64,000 nucleotides of DNA from Marthasterias glacialis. Its lineage: Eukaryota; Echinodermata; Asteroidea; Forcipulatida; Asteriidae. Positions within the stretch are counted from its first letter, which is position 1; every line of letters begins with the position of its first letter. Shown here piece by piece: positions 27,787 to 40,150 of the stretch. A program made the translations under genes and the position numbers. The notes beneath the pieces are model-generated. The model ran no database searches. It was not told where the DNA came from and was given only the letters and a program-made list of their open reading frames with translations. The stretch is taken from positions 13,781,938 through 13,845,937 of the forward strand of contig OU452226.1 of the NCBI GenBank assembly GCA_911728455.2, in the 5' to 3' direction.

Positions 27787-27991
27787 ATGTACCTCTTCTT
27801 ATACTTAAATATTGTAGTTTATTAACAAAGTCAAGGACTTAATTTGAAACCAACCACTGATTCGATGAGTCTGATTGAGAGACTCCACTTCATATTTCAT
27901 TTTAAAAATCGTTGGTTTTTGGGGGGTTAGTGTTAGATTTTTACCAGTTTTTTAATTGATTTTTGTTCATTTTCTTTTTGTTTGTTTACAG

Positions 27992-28040
27992 GTTGAGGAT
28001 GTGACCCTCATGATGGACAGGCAAACCAACAGGCATAGAG
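27992..28040 (+). CDS. msi: Musashi exon A: RRM2 beta-2 to start of RNP1
   Basis: This 49-nt exon encodes VEDVTLMMDRQTNRHR plus the first base of a Gly codon. The acceptor is a long T-rich tract ending in TTTACAG, and the donor is GAG|GTAAGT, close to consensus. The peptide matches the beta-2 strand and the loop before RNP1 of the second Musashi RRM (human MSI2 has VEDAMLMFDKTTNRHR at this place, from memory). It is entered in phase 0 and left in phase 1. One small oddity is Met where family members usually have Phe in the LMFD motif. It is isolated: at least 28 kb of intron before it and 18.3 kb after. Confidence 0.88.
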
Positions 28041-30519
28041 GTAAGTTGTTTACCCCCTTATTCAATTCCAAACAAAACAGAAATGATACAAAATCCATTC
28101 ACGTTGGCATGAATCGGCCCCAGGCGCACTCCAAGAAACTGTGGGTCAGAGAAAACTAATTTATTAGTGGGCATGAAAGGAGACACCAGCGTTCCTCTAT
28201 AACGGGTTGGTTGGAGATTCATGTGGGAGCGAAAACTACCCTTTGGAAAGATCGACATTTTAAGTGGTTTTTATCTCAGCAGAGATGCTCTTCAGGCTGT
28301 TAATTAATCATTAAAAGTAATTGCCATAAATACACAATTTTCACAAACAAGGGGGGGGGGGAAACAAAAACCAAAGACCGATGCTAAGGGTAGAGAATGC
28401 TGCTTTACCTTCTCAGTAGCTGTAATTTTTTAATGGCTGGTTGCGACCGGTGGAAACATCGTAGGGTTGGGTTTCACGACATTTACTGCAGGAATATGCT
28501 TTTGATTGTTTGACCGCTACGCATTAGCAGCGGTGTGCGCGAATGACCCAGCCGCTGGGAAGTTAGCGAGTATCGCGATACGCTAATGGCCGCCGAACTG
28601 TTTGCCTAGAGAAACCAGAAATTAATTGAATGCACTAACAGTGTTCGCACCTTGAAATGCTATACTTGTCTGCTCATTAAAGTGGGCGGCTTAAGAAGAT
28701 GTTACCTTTAAATAGACTGTTGCATTTAATCTGTTGCTACACAAATGTTGTTTTTTCCATTTCATTGTGTTCTATTTTTGGTTTGTATGTTCCCTTAACA
28801 GGGGGGGGGGTTAGAAATGTGTGTACTGCCTTATACTGTTGCAGCGAAACACTGGATAGGAAATGAATACAAGTAAACGGATTAAGTGTCCTATACATGG
28901 CTTTTATCTAGAATTAAATATTTTTGCAGTTTGTGGGTAGTAAAAGGCCGTTGTAAGCCAGGAATTCTTAAACTGTCGGCTCGGGTGTCGGACAGGAGTA
29001 AATTGCTCACCACCTCTGTGTAGGATACATTTCAATTCACTCTTAGACGCTTTTTAGAGAAACACAAATCCCAGGTGTTGTAACTGCAGTGCAAGCATGA
29101 AATTCCGAGATATTTGATCGTTGTAATTATCCGGAAAGCGGCTTGCGTATTCTACAGGAAGGGAAATGTTATATTTTCAAGGTTTCTGGGTTAATTAGCT
29201 TTTAGTTCATCGATGGGAGATGAAGTGCTGCCCCTGTAAACATTCGGCATGATGATTTATTAATGACGGTAAATACCATATTGTAGCATGGATGACAATA
29301 GAATTTAATTAAACTCAAGCGAATTGAATGAAGCACCATCCAGACCTGAGGGATAATAAATAGGTTCGAGTGTCGAGGGTTGGAGAAGCTATATAATCGT
29401 TTAGCCGATAATTTTCTTTCCCAAATCGCAGAAGACAAACTTGTCAAGCTTACCGTGATTGGCCAGGCCCATCCTTGAGTTCACAAAGAAAATCTAATCA
29501 AAGTTACAGGTGCTATCCCTTTGTGCTTTCTCAAAACAATTTGGTGTGTAATTTCTGACCTTTGACCTGATCTAGAGCTAGCTGCATAAGTAATTATCTT
29601 TGCCGACAATAACAGCAGGCGTGTGATTTCTGAGGGTTTTCTCATAATCTTCTTGAAACGCTAAATTTTTTTGAAAGAAGTAACGCGATCACCAAAAAAG
29701 GAGAAAGAAATAGTCCACATTGTATCCAAACCTGTAGTTTTGTATTTCTGGTGATGCACAGTCTGTAAACCTCCTGAATTGTAACATCTGAGAGGTTCCT
29801 GGTCTAGAATAAGAGGGAACCCAGGCTTTCAAGCCACTTTCAGGAATCTTGGCATTCAACAAATCTGGTCCCCGTACAGCGACCATTTCAGTAGTACTTG
29901 TGGTCCACTTTTTCCTTTCCAAAGAAACTCTTCGTCCAGGGAAAACAGTTTCAAACACTTGGAGGTTTCCAATCCCCCTTCCCTTCATGATGCAATATAA
30001 AAGTCTCAAATGATGAAAATGTATATATATTTTTATGGACACAAATCAGTCTCATGGTGTTCATCATGTTTATGAATTTTTTGTAAATACCGTGATTGTG
30101 AACTAACAGCCTTGATGTTGTAGTTAAGGATAATCTTCAAGCTAATCTTCTTGTTTTGAAAGTTAATGAGAATGAAAGTTCAACCTTTAGACATTAATTC
30201 GTACATGTCGGTTGAAATTGATTATCTCGGAAATGATCCATTTAAATTTATTTCATATCAAAAAGATAAATAAAAAAAATAAAAAAAAACTAAACAAAAA
30301 ATTTGACAAGTCAGAATTTTTTGTTATAGGATCCATATCCAACATAGTCGCTACTTGAACTAGACCTTTATTGATTTTGGTAAATTGGTCAAATGACCAG
30401 CAATGTTAAGTCAGAGTTCTTGCTCATTACATTGATTAAGTTTGATAAATTTTTAAGATAAATATCCTGAAAGACGTTAATGGCAGGATGCCGACTGGGT
30501 TGTCCCTTTTGATTATTCA

Positions 30520-30539
30520 CCCCCCCCCCCCCCCCCCCC
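30520..30539 (+). repeat. C20 homopolymer
   Basis: Twenty consecutive C; the longest G/C homopolymer in the window. Confidence 0.95.
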
Positions 30540-30599
30540 GAGAGTTTATGAGCAGTTAATGTCTTCAGTTTTGCCATAAAACTTTGAATCACCCCCCAT

Positions 30600-32550
30600 C
30601 AAAAAATGGGTCTGGGGAAGTTAAATCTGCCGATTGAGGAATTAAACCGAGCACAAGCCAAGTACCGGCGGAAATGAAGCTCCTTGATAACCCTCTGCCT
30701 GACCATAAAAACCATGCTATATACGACAAGCTCCTGGCATCAGAATGTGCTCCGTGTGTCGCATAAAAAACCCGAGCAACGTTTGAGCGCCACACAAATG
30801 ATTATTTGCAGGCAATTCCACTCCGGCTTGGCCGTGCATGTGCGCCTTTCAACCATGCCGCTACCGCCCCATCATGATTTGTTTTGTAGGGCAGTGATCG
30901 GCAATCAGTTTTTTCGGAGCCAGTCATGTGCGAGAAATATAAGAGAGGAGAGAGGGCTTGGGGGCTTGCTAGAGCATTTGAAAGGTATTGACCTTTACAT
31001 CTAAAATGGCAATAGTCCAGTTTGTGCATGATGCTGGAGGGTCGATGCCTCTGTAATTTCCTGTCTCATTCGCTACCTATGGGAAATAAACCTGTGTGTA
31101 GAGTGCATGGGACTCTCGGGCCACCGGCCAAAATTGCCTCACACACACAAAACGTAGAGAGAAAAAAACACAGGCACCACTCTGGAGCTGATCATAATTT
31201 TGAGCCTTTGTATTGGTTTGCAATCGAGAATCGGAAATCCGAGCGTGTCATGGCTCTCATGCAGCGTCCGCCGTGAATTTGCATTATTATTCCTTCCTCA
31301 GTTCGCGGCGCCGGCGCTGACAAACGTTTTGACTAAAAAACGCGGGGAGGCTGGGACACTAGACAAGCCCCGGCACATCAAAAATAGAAGTCTTAACGTG
31401 TCCTGGGACATTGGCAGGGAAGAGACAGGCACGAAGGAAAAACATGAGAAATTGACTTTCATGGCAGATTAGGATTCTGCTCAACTCGACTTGACTAGGC
31501 CAGCCCGACTCTCTGGCTGCCCGTGGAAGAGGTTTACAGTCAGTAGGATTGGCGCCAATGTGATTAAACGCAGTACTTGAGGGGCTTTGCATTCATTCAC
31601 ACCTGCTGGCCATAGCCAATCCAGTATAAATTTAATTGTCAACCCTCTCACTAAGAATCGCCGATAGAATTCCATTTTGTTAAATGACACGAAACTGTCA
31701 GGAGAGGAGCTGGCGCGTCCGTGCCTACTGAATACCGGGCTGGATCGGTCTCCGGCCGGGTCACGACCCACAGGCATCAGATCCCAGGTAGAATTGTCTC
31801 CGATAAAAAGCCCGCGCCACAGAGATGGCAATTCAAACATATTCATTTCAGCAACAAGCCACTATCTAGTCTGACAGGCTCGCCGGGCAATATAAGGTTA
31901 CTCCAAAATGCATGCAAGCGCAGGGCTAGAAACAACACCGAGATTATAGTGGGACATCACTGGCTGTCTATGGAGACAAAAAATGGCAGACATGCCAGAA
32001 CGCTTACACGTCTAATAGGTGCCGCAGTCCATGTAGGCGTTGATCCCCTTTCTACCCGCTACTGATAATGGATACATGTAAATTTTAACGCGTATGCCGA
32101 TGAAGCGCCTCTCTTACAATTCTGATATCCCCCTCTGACTCTCAAGGGCCGAGAGCTTGTAGACTTGTTGGCCCCAACGTCCGAATTCACCTGTATACAA
32201 GATTGCCTATGACATACAGCTGGATCAGTTCACAACGACAGAAAATGTTTTCAGATCACTACTAAGTGGGCAAAATTGCACGTTTTTCCCCCCCCCGTCT
32301 TTCCTCTTGCCCTTTTACTCGTCTCAGAAGAGTTGAGTTGGTAATGCCTGTCTGGACATGCCACAAAGCCGGTGAGAAAGAATGCTCAAAAGTGCGGGGA
32401 ATAGATGGGTTAACATCGACGTTTTACTCGAGTAGATCTGATTGGGGGATATTGTGCCGCCATGTGTCGGCTATTTTAAGAAATTCCTAGTAAAGCTGTG
32501 GCACATAACGCACTAGGATCAGACAGGGGCACCAGGCATAATACAATCCC
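30600..32550. other. CpG-richer, low-repeat intronic block
   Basis: Compared with the surrounding intron, this 2-kb stretch has few homopolymers, more CpG and longer open frames on both strands (for example 30684-31004, 31481-31846 on the minus strand and 31721-32065). None of the frames has a recognisable domain or splice-bounded structure. It could be a conserved non-coding or regulatory block; that is a guess from composition. Confidence 0.3.
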
Positions 32551-34225
32551 AGCATTACACTGTGGCTCTGACCAGACAACGTGGCTCCTGGTCAAAACAT
32601 TTGCAATTCCAAAGGAAAAACCAAAGAATAAGAGAGGGGGATGGGAAAAGTACCACACCTGATGAATCTTTTTGGAACTAGCACAAGGGGCTGTGTTTTG
32701 TTTGCGACCACGTGAATAGAGAAAAAAAGTTAAGTGGATGTCGTGAGTGGAAAAGGTTAATAAAATAAGCCTAAGGATGTTGAAATCCCATCTAGCAATG
32801 CAGGAATATTACCCAATGTGTGCTCTAATGATAGCACTGCACCGATACACTTCAGGCTCCTACTCCACAGTGGCCACAATTTGTTTTGGATTTTTTTTTC
32901 CTCTGGAGGGAGGTAGATGCATAGCAAAAAATTTGCATCAAGTGGATGTTTTGGTCAGTGGTCGGCGTGTACGGCGTGTACGTATACTGCTATTATTATG
33001 TTGTTCTGTGGGGGTGTGTGTGTGTGTGGTTTTTGTCCATTTATATTTTCCTGTGGGTATTTTTCATTTGTTGATGGTGTGTGAAGGAAATAGTAATACG
33101 TACTTTCAGAATTATAGATATTTTTATTTCAGAGGAGATTATCTTGGATCTCTTCCCTGATGGGAAGAAAGTTTCACCATGAGTTGGTTATTTTTTATCT
33201 TTTTTATTTTTTGACATTATGAAAAGTTAATCATGAATTTGATTGTGAACAAAAAATAAAAAAAATGCATTAGGGCATCGGCATAGCAAATAACTAATTG
33301 AGGTTCAGTCTTTGGTTTGAAAAAAGGGAAAAAAAAACAGGGTATTTTTTTCATTAATTTTAAGTACAACACAAGGAGGCACGTTAGAACAACTCCGCAA
33401 ATCGAATCGATGTGGAGCAAAACTACAAAGGGCTGAGTTTAAAATCAATTTTAGACACTTGCAGCCATATCAGTGACCCAATTGAGTGAATTATCTAGAA
33501 CATAGAGGATTCTACACCAGTAACAGTCTATCAACCATCCCTAGACTTAGTCATACAGTGTCATTTCAGCTGCCAGCTTCCCCTTGAAACCTCATCTGTG
33601 TAGAAATTAAGAATTGATTCTTTCATTTTCATTTTTTTTTTTAATCTTTCTGTTTTTGTTTTTTTGCAAAGGTTGGGGGGGGGGGGTTGGTTGGTTAACT
33701 TCCAGTTTACCAAAGTTAGTAATATTAGTAAGGAATCTTTTTGCCCCCAAGAATTCTTATTAATTAAGAATTTATTTTTGTCTTAACTGCTACCGTATTT
33801 GATGAATGAAAATCAGATTGCGTTAAAGTGGCTTTTTGTTTCAGGGTCAGTTGAAAATTGGAAAAAAAATAAAATCATTTCCTAATTTTGTCAGCAACTC
33901 GAAATTGATTTTTTTTTTCCTTCTTTTTTTTGCAAAAGTAGTTTGGATCTCAAGGTCGTACAGGTATGAAGAAGTTTTGTGGAGAAGTAGAAATCAACAT
34001 CTTTAAACTGTCTCATTGGTGTTGTGTAAGAATTGCGTGTGATGTGTCATTTAGGATTGTCAATGCCCTATGAAACTACGATGACCGACCTTTTACCTCA
34101 TACACCATGGTATTGCATATATCTCCTGTGTTTGTGCCGTATCTTCTTCTATCGTAAGGATCTTCAAATCTAATAAGGAGCTCTAAGACCATCTCCAGAG
34201 GCCTTGAAATTGCCAGAGATAGTAA

Positions 34226-34496
34226 CAAAAGAACGAGAAGAAAAGAAGAGGGAGAGGAAAAAAAAAAATCCATTTTTGAAGCGAATTCCCGCGGATGGTG
34301 ATGCTCCATGGAGGATCTGATTGATGGAAAGGAGAGTGTGCTGAAGAATCTCTGCACCTCAGGCAGATAGATGAATAATGGTAGTTCATGTTGTCTGCCA
34401 TCTCATGCCCCGTTTGTTCTCTTCTTCCTCTTCTTCTTCCTCCTCTTCTTCTACTTCTTCTTCTCCTCTCTCGCTCTATCTCATTCTCTTTCTCAT
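34226..34496 (+). repeat. purine tract facing a pyrimidine tract
   Basis: An A/G-only-like stretch at 34226-34270 (AGAAGAAAAGAAGAGGGAGA) is followed by a CTT/CTC-rich pyrimidine stretch at 34419-34496. The two could pair as an inverted repeat or form a triplex. Confidence 0.7.
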
Positions 34497-36322
34497 CATT
34501 CAACTCCTTTGGTTTTTTGGCCTTGGATAGAAACAACCTGGCATGCATCTTGATGTAGGGATTATCCTTTTAGGGGATGGGATGTAAAAATGTTTTTCCT
34601 TAGGCTGTAAGTGATCTTTAGTCTACGGGGAATAGATATATCTACTAGTTCCCAACCCCTGCAGGCACCTTGTTTCCCACCTGCGCTCTTGCATGCACGC
34701 CTGCTCAGAAATGTGAAAGGAAATACACTCATCTTCTGAAACAATTGTACGTATACATATCACCAGACAAATTTAAGTAAGACATTTCTATCTGAATAAT
34801 TGAATCATTGAGATGTTTCTGCGAGTTTCAACACAGATGTATGTTTGTTGAACAGCACATATACGACTCGGTATTCCTTCAAGACGAAGGCGAGTTGGAT
34901 TACATTGCAGTTTACGCAGGACACATGATGTAGTGAAGTATGTCAAACAGATTGCTTCAACATTTTGGGAGGGGCGGGATGATTGGTGTTGTTTTTTTAT
35001 TCCAATCAGTAATAACTCTATCCATCATGTTATGGGGATCTAACATATCCCAGTCTCCCTGAGTCATCAACTACGCGCTGAATTACCTTCCACCACGATG
35101 AGTTTCTGGATCGTAGATGGGGGTTGACGACCGGCGTAAGCACTGATGCAATATGCACTCAACATCCCCTCTTCTTTTTCTCTCTTTAACTCTTCCCTCT
35201 TTCTTCATCTTCTCACCTTTTTTTTGGTGTGTGCTCACGTTTGCAAATTTCCCGCTTGGTTTCACCACGAACAGACTTAAAGGTCAGGAGGGGCTGGAAA
35301 CATGGAGGTACATTTTCTGCAATTTGATTGGAGTAGAGACACGTAGGGTACCTGACCAGTCAAGGTTCCGTTTTTGTGCATCAGCCTAGCTTTATTGTTT
35401 TGTAAATTGCCAGTCGGGGTATCTTTTGGGGTTCCCAGCCCCAGCTCATAGCCTCTCTGGGTTTGAATCTCACTTTTTTGAATTGAAATACATTTCACTA
35501 TGTAGAGGAGAAGACGGGGGAAAAAAAAAACAAGGACGGTTGGTGTAACATTAAACTTGTGCAGGTTCCAAAATGTTTCTCTTGGCTTTCTCACCAAAAA
35601 AATCTAACCCTTACTTCAGAGGTACACGTACACTGTCTATTTTTGTTAGTCAAAGCTAATTTACGCTTCACTCTGAAAAAAAAAAAAAAAAAATATGGAG
35701 AAGAAATCTCAGGAAATTACCTAGAAATCTGAACTATTTTTTACCCGCACGGAAGAAAAACTGGAGCTGAAAAATCAATCTGAGGAGGATTGCTGTGATG
35801 TGTGGGGGTCGGATTTTGTCAGGTTTTTTCCTTCTTTCGTTTTTTCTCCCCTTCTACTTGAGTGGTCAGGATCCTGCGAGCACTCTGTATTGGAATTGCT
35901 TACAGCGCCTCAAAATGGCCCTATCAACAGGAAATTGAAACAAAATGGAGGCTGTTGTGGCTCTTTATGTTACGATCAATCACTTTGACAAGGATTTGTT
36001 CGATATATGGTGGTACAGATGGTGGGAAAAGGTATTAGGTTGCCAACATCACAACCGAAGAATCCCAGACCAAACGCCAAACCGAAAAAAGCAGATTTTC
36101 TTCTCCTATGGATTTTTGTGGGAGTTTATTTGGGGTCTGTTTCTATGGATTTTTGTATGCAGCTGTGGTGAATATCTGATACATTAAGATCAAATTATGT
36201 TTTGGCTGTAAGTGATGTGTATTTTAATCTCCGCTGTTTAGTTACAAATCTACTTTAGGCTTTTTGGGGGTTTGTTTTTCGGCAATAAAAGTTTCTTTGA
36301 AACTACTTTCGAATAATTTTTA

Positions 36323-36785
36323 GTTACCAAATGTCTTTTACTATCTCACACTAAAAAATGTCAACTTTAATCAAATTTAGGCAGAGCATGGAGTACGTTC
36401 AAATGCACTTTACAAATAAGAACAATATACAAATAATAATGTAAAATTTGGTACCAAACAATAATCTTTTACTACTCACACTTCAAACTGTCAACTTGTA
36501 AGTTTAACATATTTAAGAAACAAAGTAAAATTGACTGGAGCGGGATTTGAGCCTATGACCCTCCCCCCGGATTAACGTACTGGCGCTCTACCAACTGAGC
36601 TGTCTTTGTTGGCGGTCTCCCTATACATTTTGTCAATATCGTTATTTAGGGGTGCCAGCCAGAAGCCATTCAACATGAAAATGCTACGACCATATACGCG
36701 TAGCTATAATGTATATATAACTCTATGGTTAATACATATTTAGGCAGAACATCTAGTATGTTCAAATGCACATTTCAAATAAAAT
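36323..36785 (+). repeat. short direct repeats around a tRNA-like fragment
   Basis: TTAGGCAGAGCATGGAGTAC at about 36378 recurs as TTAGGCAGAACATCTAGTAT at about 36741. Both are followed by GTTCAAATGCAC and then by ACAAATAA or TCAAATAA. A related ACCAAA...CTTTTACTA...CTCACAC...TGTCAACTT unit occurs at about 36328 and 36455. This is a degenerate dispersed repeat split by a SINE fragment. Confidence 0.6.
36532..36612 (-). mobile_element. tRNA-like SINE fragment
   Basis: On the minus strand AGCTCAGTTGGTAGAGCGCC (A-box region) is followed 31 nt later by GGCTCAAATCC (B-box with changes). An anticodon-like GTTAATC sits between them. The acceptor stem does not pair and there is a run of seven G, so I call it a SINE or tRNA pseudogene rather than a tRNA. 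Confidence 0.6.
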
Positions 36786-39700
36786 AATACCCTTTGACAT
36801 TCTCCGAGTGTGCTGGCAATGTGCCTTTATCATTTGGATGTGCCTCTATCATTGTGTAGAAATACTTGGGTGGCGTACAAAGGCTGATCCCTGGCGATGT
36901 TGTTTGTGTTTTGATGCATTTGATACAACAAAGATCATAGTTGTTGTCTGAGAAAGGTCTGCAAACCTTTTGCATCTGACGCTAGCAGCCTTCCATCCTA
37001 CACACTTTATTTATATTAAATATAAAATACGCTATCATCCGTTATTAATGAGACAAATTTGATTAGTTTCAAATCTGGAAGCTCACTGATTAAGTTGAGA
37101 ACAGTACCAGTCTTCCATGAAATATTTCCATCTAAAATACTGTAAAGAAAGCTGATTTGAAGACCCTCAAAATAACTGTCATATTTTGATCTCCTCATTT
37201 GAATTAAACCTTTTTTTTATCATGCGTCAAATTTCTTACAAAACATTTTTTATTGTTTTCACCGGGACAGGACCATGGGGTTTGATGACATTTTCCACTA
37301 GTAGGTTTTGTTTGTTAATTGAAAAGTGTAAATTAACTTAATCAAACAACGATGTACCTGTGTACTTTTTTTCCCTAAGTATTAATGGCACGCATAGAGC
37401 CTTTCAGTCTTTTTGTCCTATTTGGGTTGATCACACAATGATGATAACTCTCTCGTCTCATCCTCCTCATAAAGAAACAATCATCTCTGACTGACACGTC
37501 CTCGCTAAATCTCTTGCAAATCGTTTGCTCACAAGGTACTTCAGCTTTCTCCCACTCATGTGTCAAACAGAAACTCTTAAAAACATTGACGCTAGAGCAG
37601 GCGGGGATTGGGGAGCAACCCACCACCTAATCAAAACGGAGTTGAGCAAACACTCTAAAGCACACTTTTTTTTTTATTATTATACATTTTTTGCTGAAAC
37701 CAATCTACTTTGACTGACATAGTATAGTCGGACTAGGTGCAGTGGCTTGTCAGGAGTCCTGCTGCTGTCAGTCTGCTCTGCGCTGGTCAGCGTAACCTAA
37801 TGGAGCGGTCAGCACGCACAAGGGCTCGGAGTCGATCAGTACAGGACAGTCCGTCTCATCACGAGAGACCAACTGAACTGACGACAAAGAGCGTTCATTG
37901 CACTGTGACCCCAAAACAAAGTACACACAGGTGGGAAGCGTCCCCCAAGTGCCGAGTACAGACGCAGAAGGAAAAATCATTCAGAGGAATAGCAGAATTC
38001 TTTATCAAAAGGAGTGCTGACAAGTAATGCATACTTATAAGATTACTTATTTATTGCATAATCCAAGCTGAGTGTCATCGGACGCGTTGATACCGATTTG
38101 GTTAACACGTCATTGATGAAAAGAAAAGAATTCTGGCAGTGATGGTTTCACCTTTGGAGAGCAATATGAATATTTTACCAGGATAGTACATTGACATACC
38201 ATCCAGAGAGATTTCTTTGTCATAACAACTGGCAAAGAGATAGAAAAAATAATCTCCTCGCGCTGAAAAACACTCTGGGAAATTAGCCTTTGTGGTTTGT
38301 CAAAATTGTTTGAAAGAATATGAGCAGCAAATTAGGCACAAAGGTGGAAGTTGGCGGGGTATGGTATTGTTTTTCAGAAGTGATAGGTTAGAGTTTGTGT
38401 TGAGCTTGTTGCCTATAGTATTTAACATGGATCTAAGATCTTGCCATTCAGGGTAACGAGTAAACCACTAATGGGTTTGGTGAATGGAGTTAGGTTGACT
38501 CATTTTTAAGGCCATTGTTTTACTTCAGAAGGGAAATTATTCCAAATTGGTTGTTCAGACACTGTTAAGTCAAATTTGTGAATGTAAAAAGTTTTTTGGG
38601 GACATTAAAGTTTCCACAATATTGTAAGGCTCCGTTTTCAGAGTGATCCTTCCTGAAGGAATTTCCTATGTAGTCGATAAGGTTCCCGAAACAATAAAGT
38701 TTGTCTGCCAGTCTGTGTATTGATCGATTTGTCCGTTTTCCCCCGAGACTTATTTGTTCTCGTTCTCACAAATTGATCCTAATTTACCTCTGACCTCACA
38801 GTGTAACCGATACTTTCAATATATGATTAATATATGAGTTACCGGTGTACCACACACACGCATGAGCGTCTAATTTTGAGCTTCAGTTGTCAAGTTTTCC
38901 CCTTCTGGCCTTTTCCCCCTTCTGGCCAGGAAATTTGGAGAATATCATATTTATACAAAGTTTTATTGATGTAAATCTATTGAATTATTGACAAAAACAT
39001 TGGAAGTTGACTTGATGTTGAGCATATTGAGCATGTAGCTTTAGACAGGTCTAAAGAAGGATGCTGAAAGCCCTCAATGGAAACACCGAAGGTCATTGGA
39101 GGACATTGTGGGGACATTTGGTTTTTGATTGGTTAAAGATTTCTTGAAGGTTTTTCTAAATAAGGCATTGCGGCATCCCTAGTTTCCACATTCCCCCCCC
39201 CAACATATTTTTCAAGTGTTTTCCTTCTATGTGCTTTACGTGTGGTTGTAGTAGGTGTAATTACTTGTAATAACTTGACCAGAAGATAAAACCAACTGTT
39301 CTCGATAAAAAATATTTTAAAAAACTGCTCCCGATGCTGTGCATTTTTTAGCTGCCAGAAATTGCAATCTGAAAGCTCATTTGAATAAAATCAGTGATTG
39401 CTCCTTCATACGATTGGCAGGCATTCTAATTAGTATTCTCATCATGATTTGCATAACATCGGCCTGTTTCTGACTAATGGTTTTGACACTGAGGTTGTTG
39501 GTTAGCGCCCGGGGCATCAATGTTTTAAGGACTCTTCATTTGCATCTTTGTGGTATGACAGAAGCAAGGGTCAGCCAACTGTACATAACAAGGTCAAGGT
39601 AGTATCCGACTTGACTACGTTTCCCGTGCCTGGATGAACAGAAATAGGACTTCCAAGAATAATCCCGAGAACTGAGTCAATACCATAAACAATAAGTCTT

Positions 39701-39939
39701 GAAAATACACGTATGCTTTAAAGCTGGTCAGTGAATGTGAAATAAAAGAATGGTCAAACTTCAGCTTGTGTATAGAAGTTTTCACTAGGTTTTCTCAGCA
39801 AATGTTCCCTGCAGCCAAGGTAGATTGGTCAGTAGCTTTTGTACGCATTGTTATTTTCAATTTCTTAGTTTTTAACATCATAGGTTACGTCAAGTCTACA
39901 GGGTACAGAGCTGTCTTTTTGTGCTCTATAAATATAAAA

Positions 39940-40150
39940 GAGTGAAAAACCACTTGTTTTGTTTGCCGTTCCACTCTAGCGAAGACCCATATGGTGGACA
40001 ACTCTTTTTTTTTTAGAGTGAAAGACGTGCATTTTCAACTTGACTTTTAGTAAAGTTTGCTCCATTTTTCACTCGAAAAGGCTGATGTACAGTAAGTTTC
40101 ACTCTCAAAAGAGCCAAAATGACACCACACGGGCGAGAGAGTGAATTGTT
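39940..40150 (+). repeat. GAGTGAAA/TTTCACTC cluster
   Basis: The octamer or its complement, exact or with one change, occurs about six times in both orientations in 210 bp (for example AGAGTGAAAAACC, AGAGTGAAAGACG, TTTTCACTCGAAAAG, TTTCACTCTCAAAAG, GAGAGTGAATTG). It may be a degenerate foldback element. Confidence 0.55.

Larger units (their letters stand above)
1..27991 (+). other. long upstream intron (partial), interrupting RRM2
   Basis: About 28 kb without a supportable exon. Exon A starts at beta-2 of the second RRM, so this is the intron before it, or several introns if a small exon was missed. I looked for codons of the missing RRM2 start (KKIFVGG and the QFGK end before a donor) and did not find them. 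The DNA is AT-rich with many homopolymer runs. It carries the mobile-element pieces listed separately at 10.1, 11.0, 14.4, 15.7, 17.4, 22.2, 23.0 and 27.3 kb. Stretches between them (1-10140, 11240-14396, 17680-22230 and 23170-27300) show no recognisable gene. Open frames there are short, lie on both strands and lack conserved motifs. Confidence 0.7.

Noticed and set aside
36532-36612. Possible functional tRNA gene on the minus strand
   Set aside because: The acceptor stem does not pair, the variable region carries a G run and the B-box has changes. A SINE fragment or pseudogene fits better.
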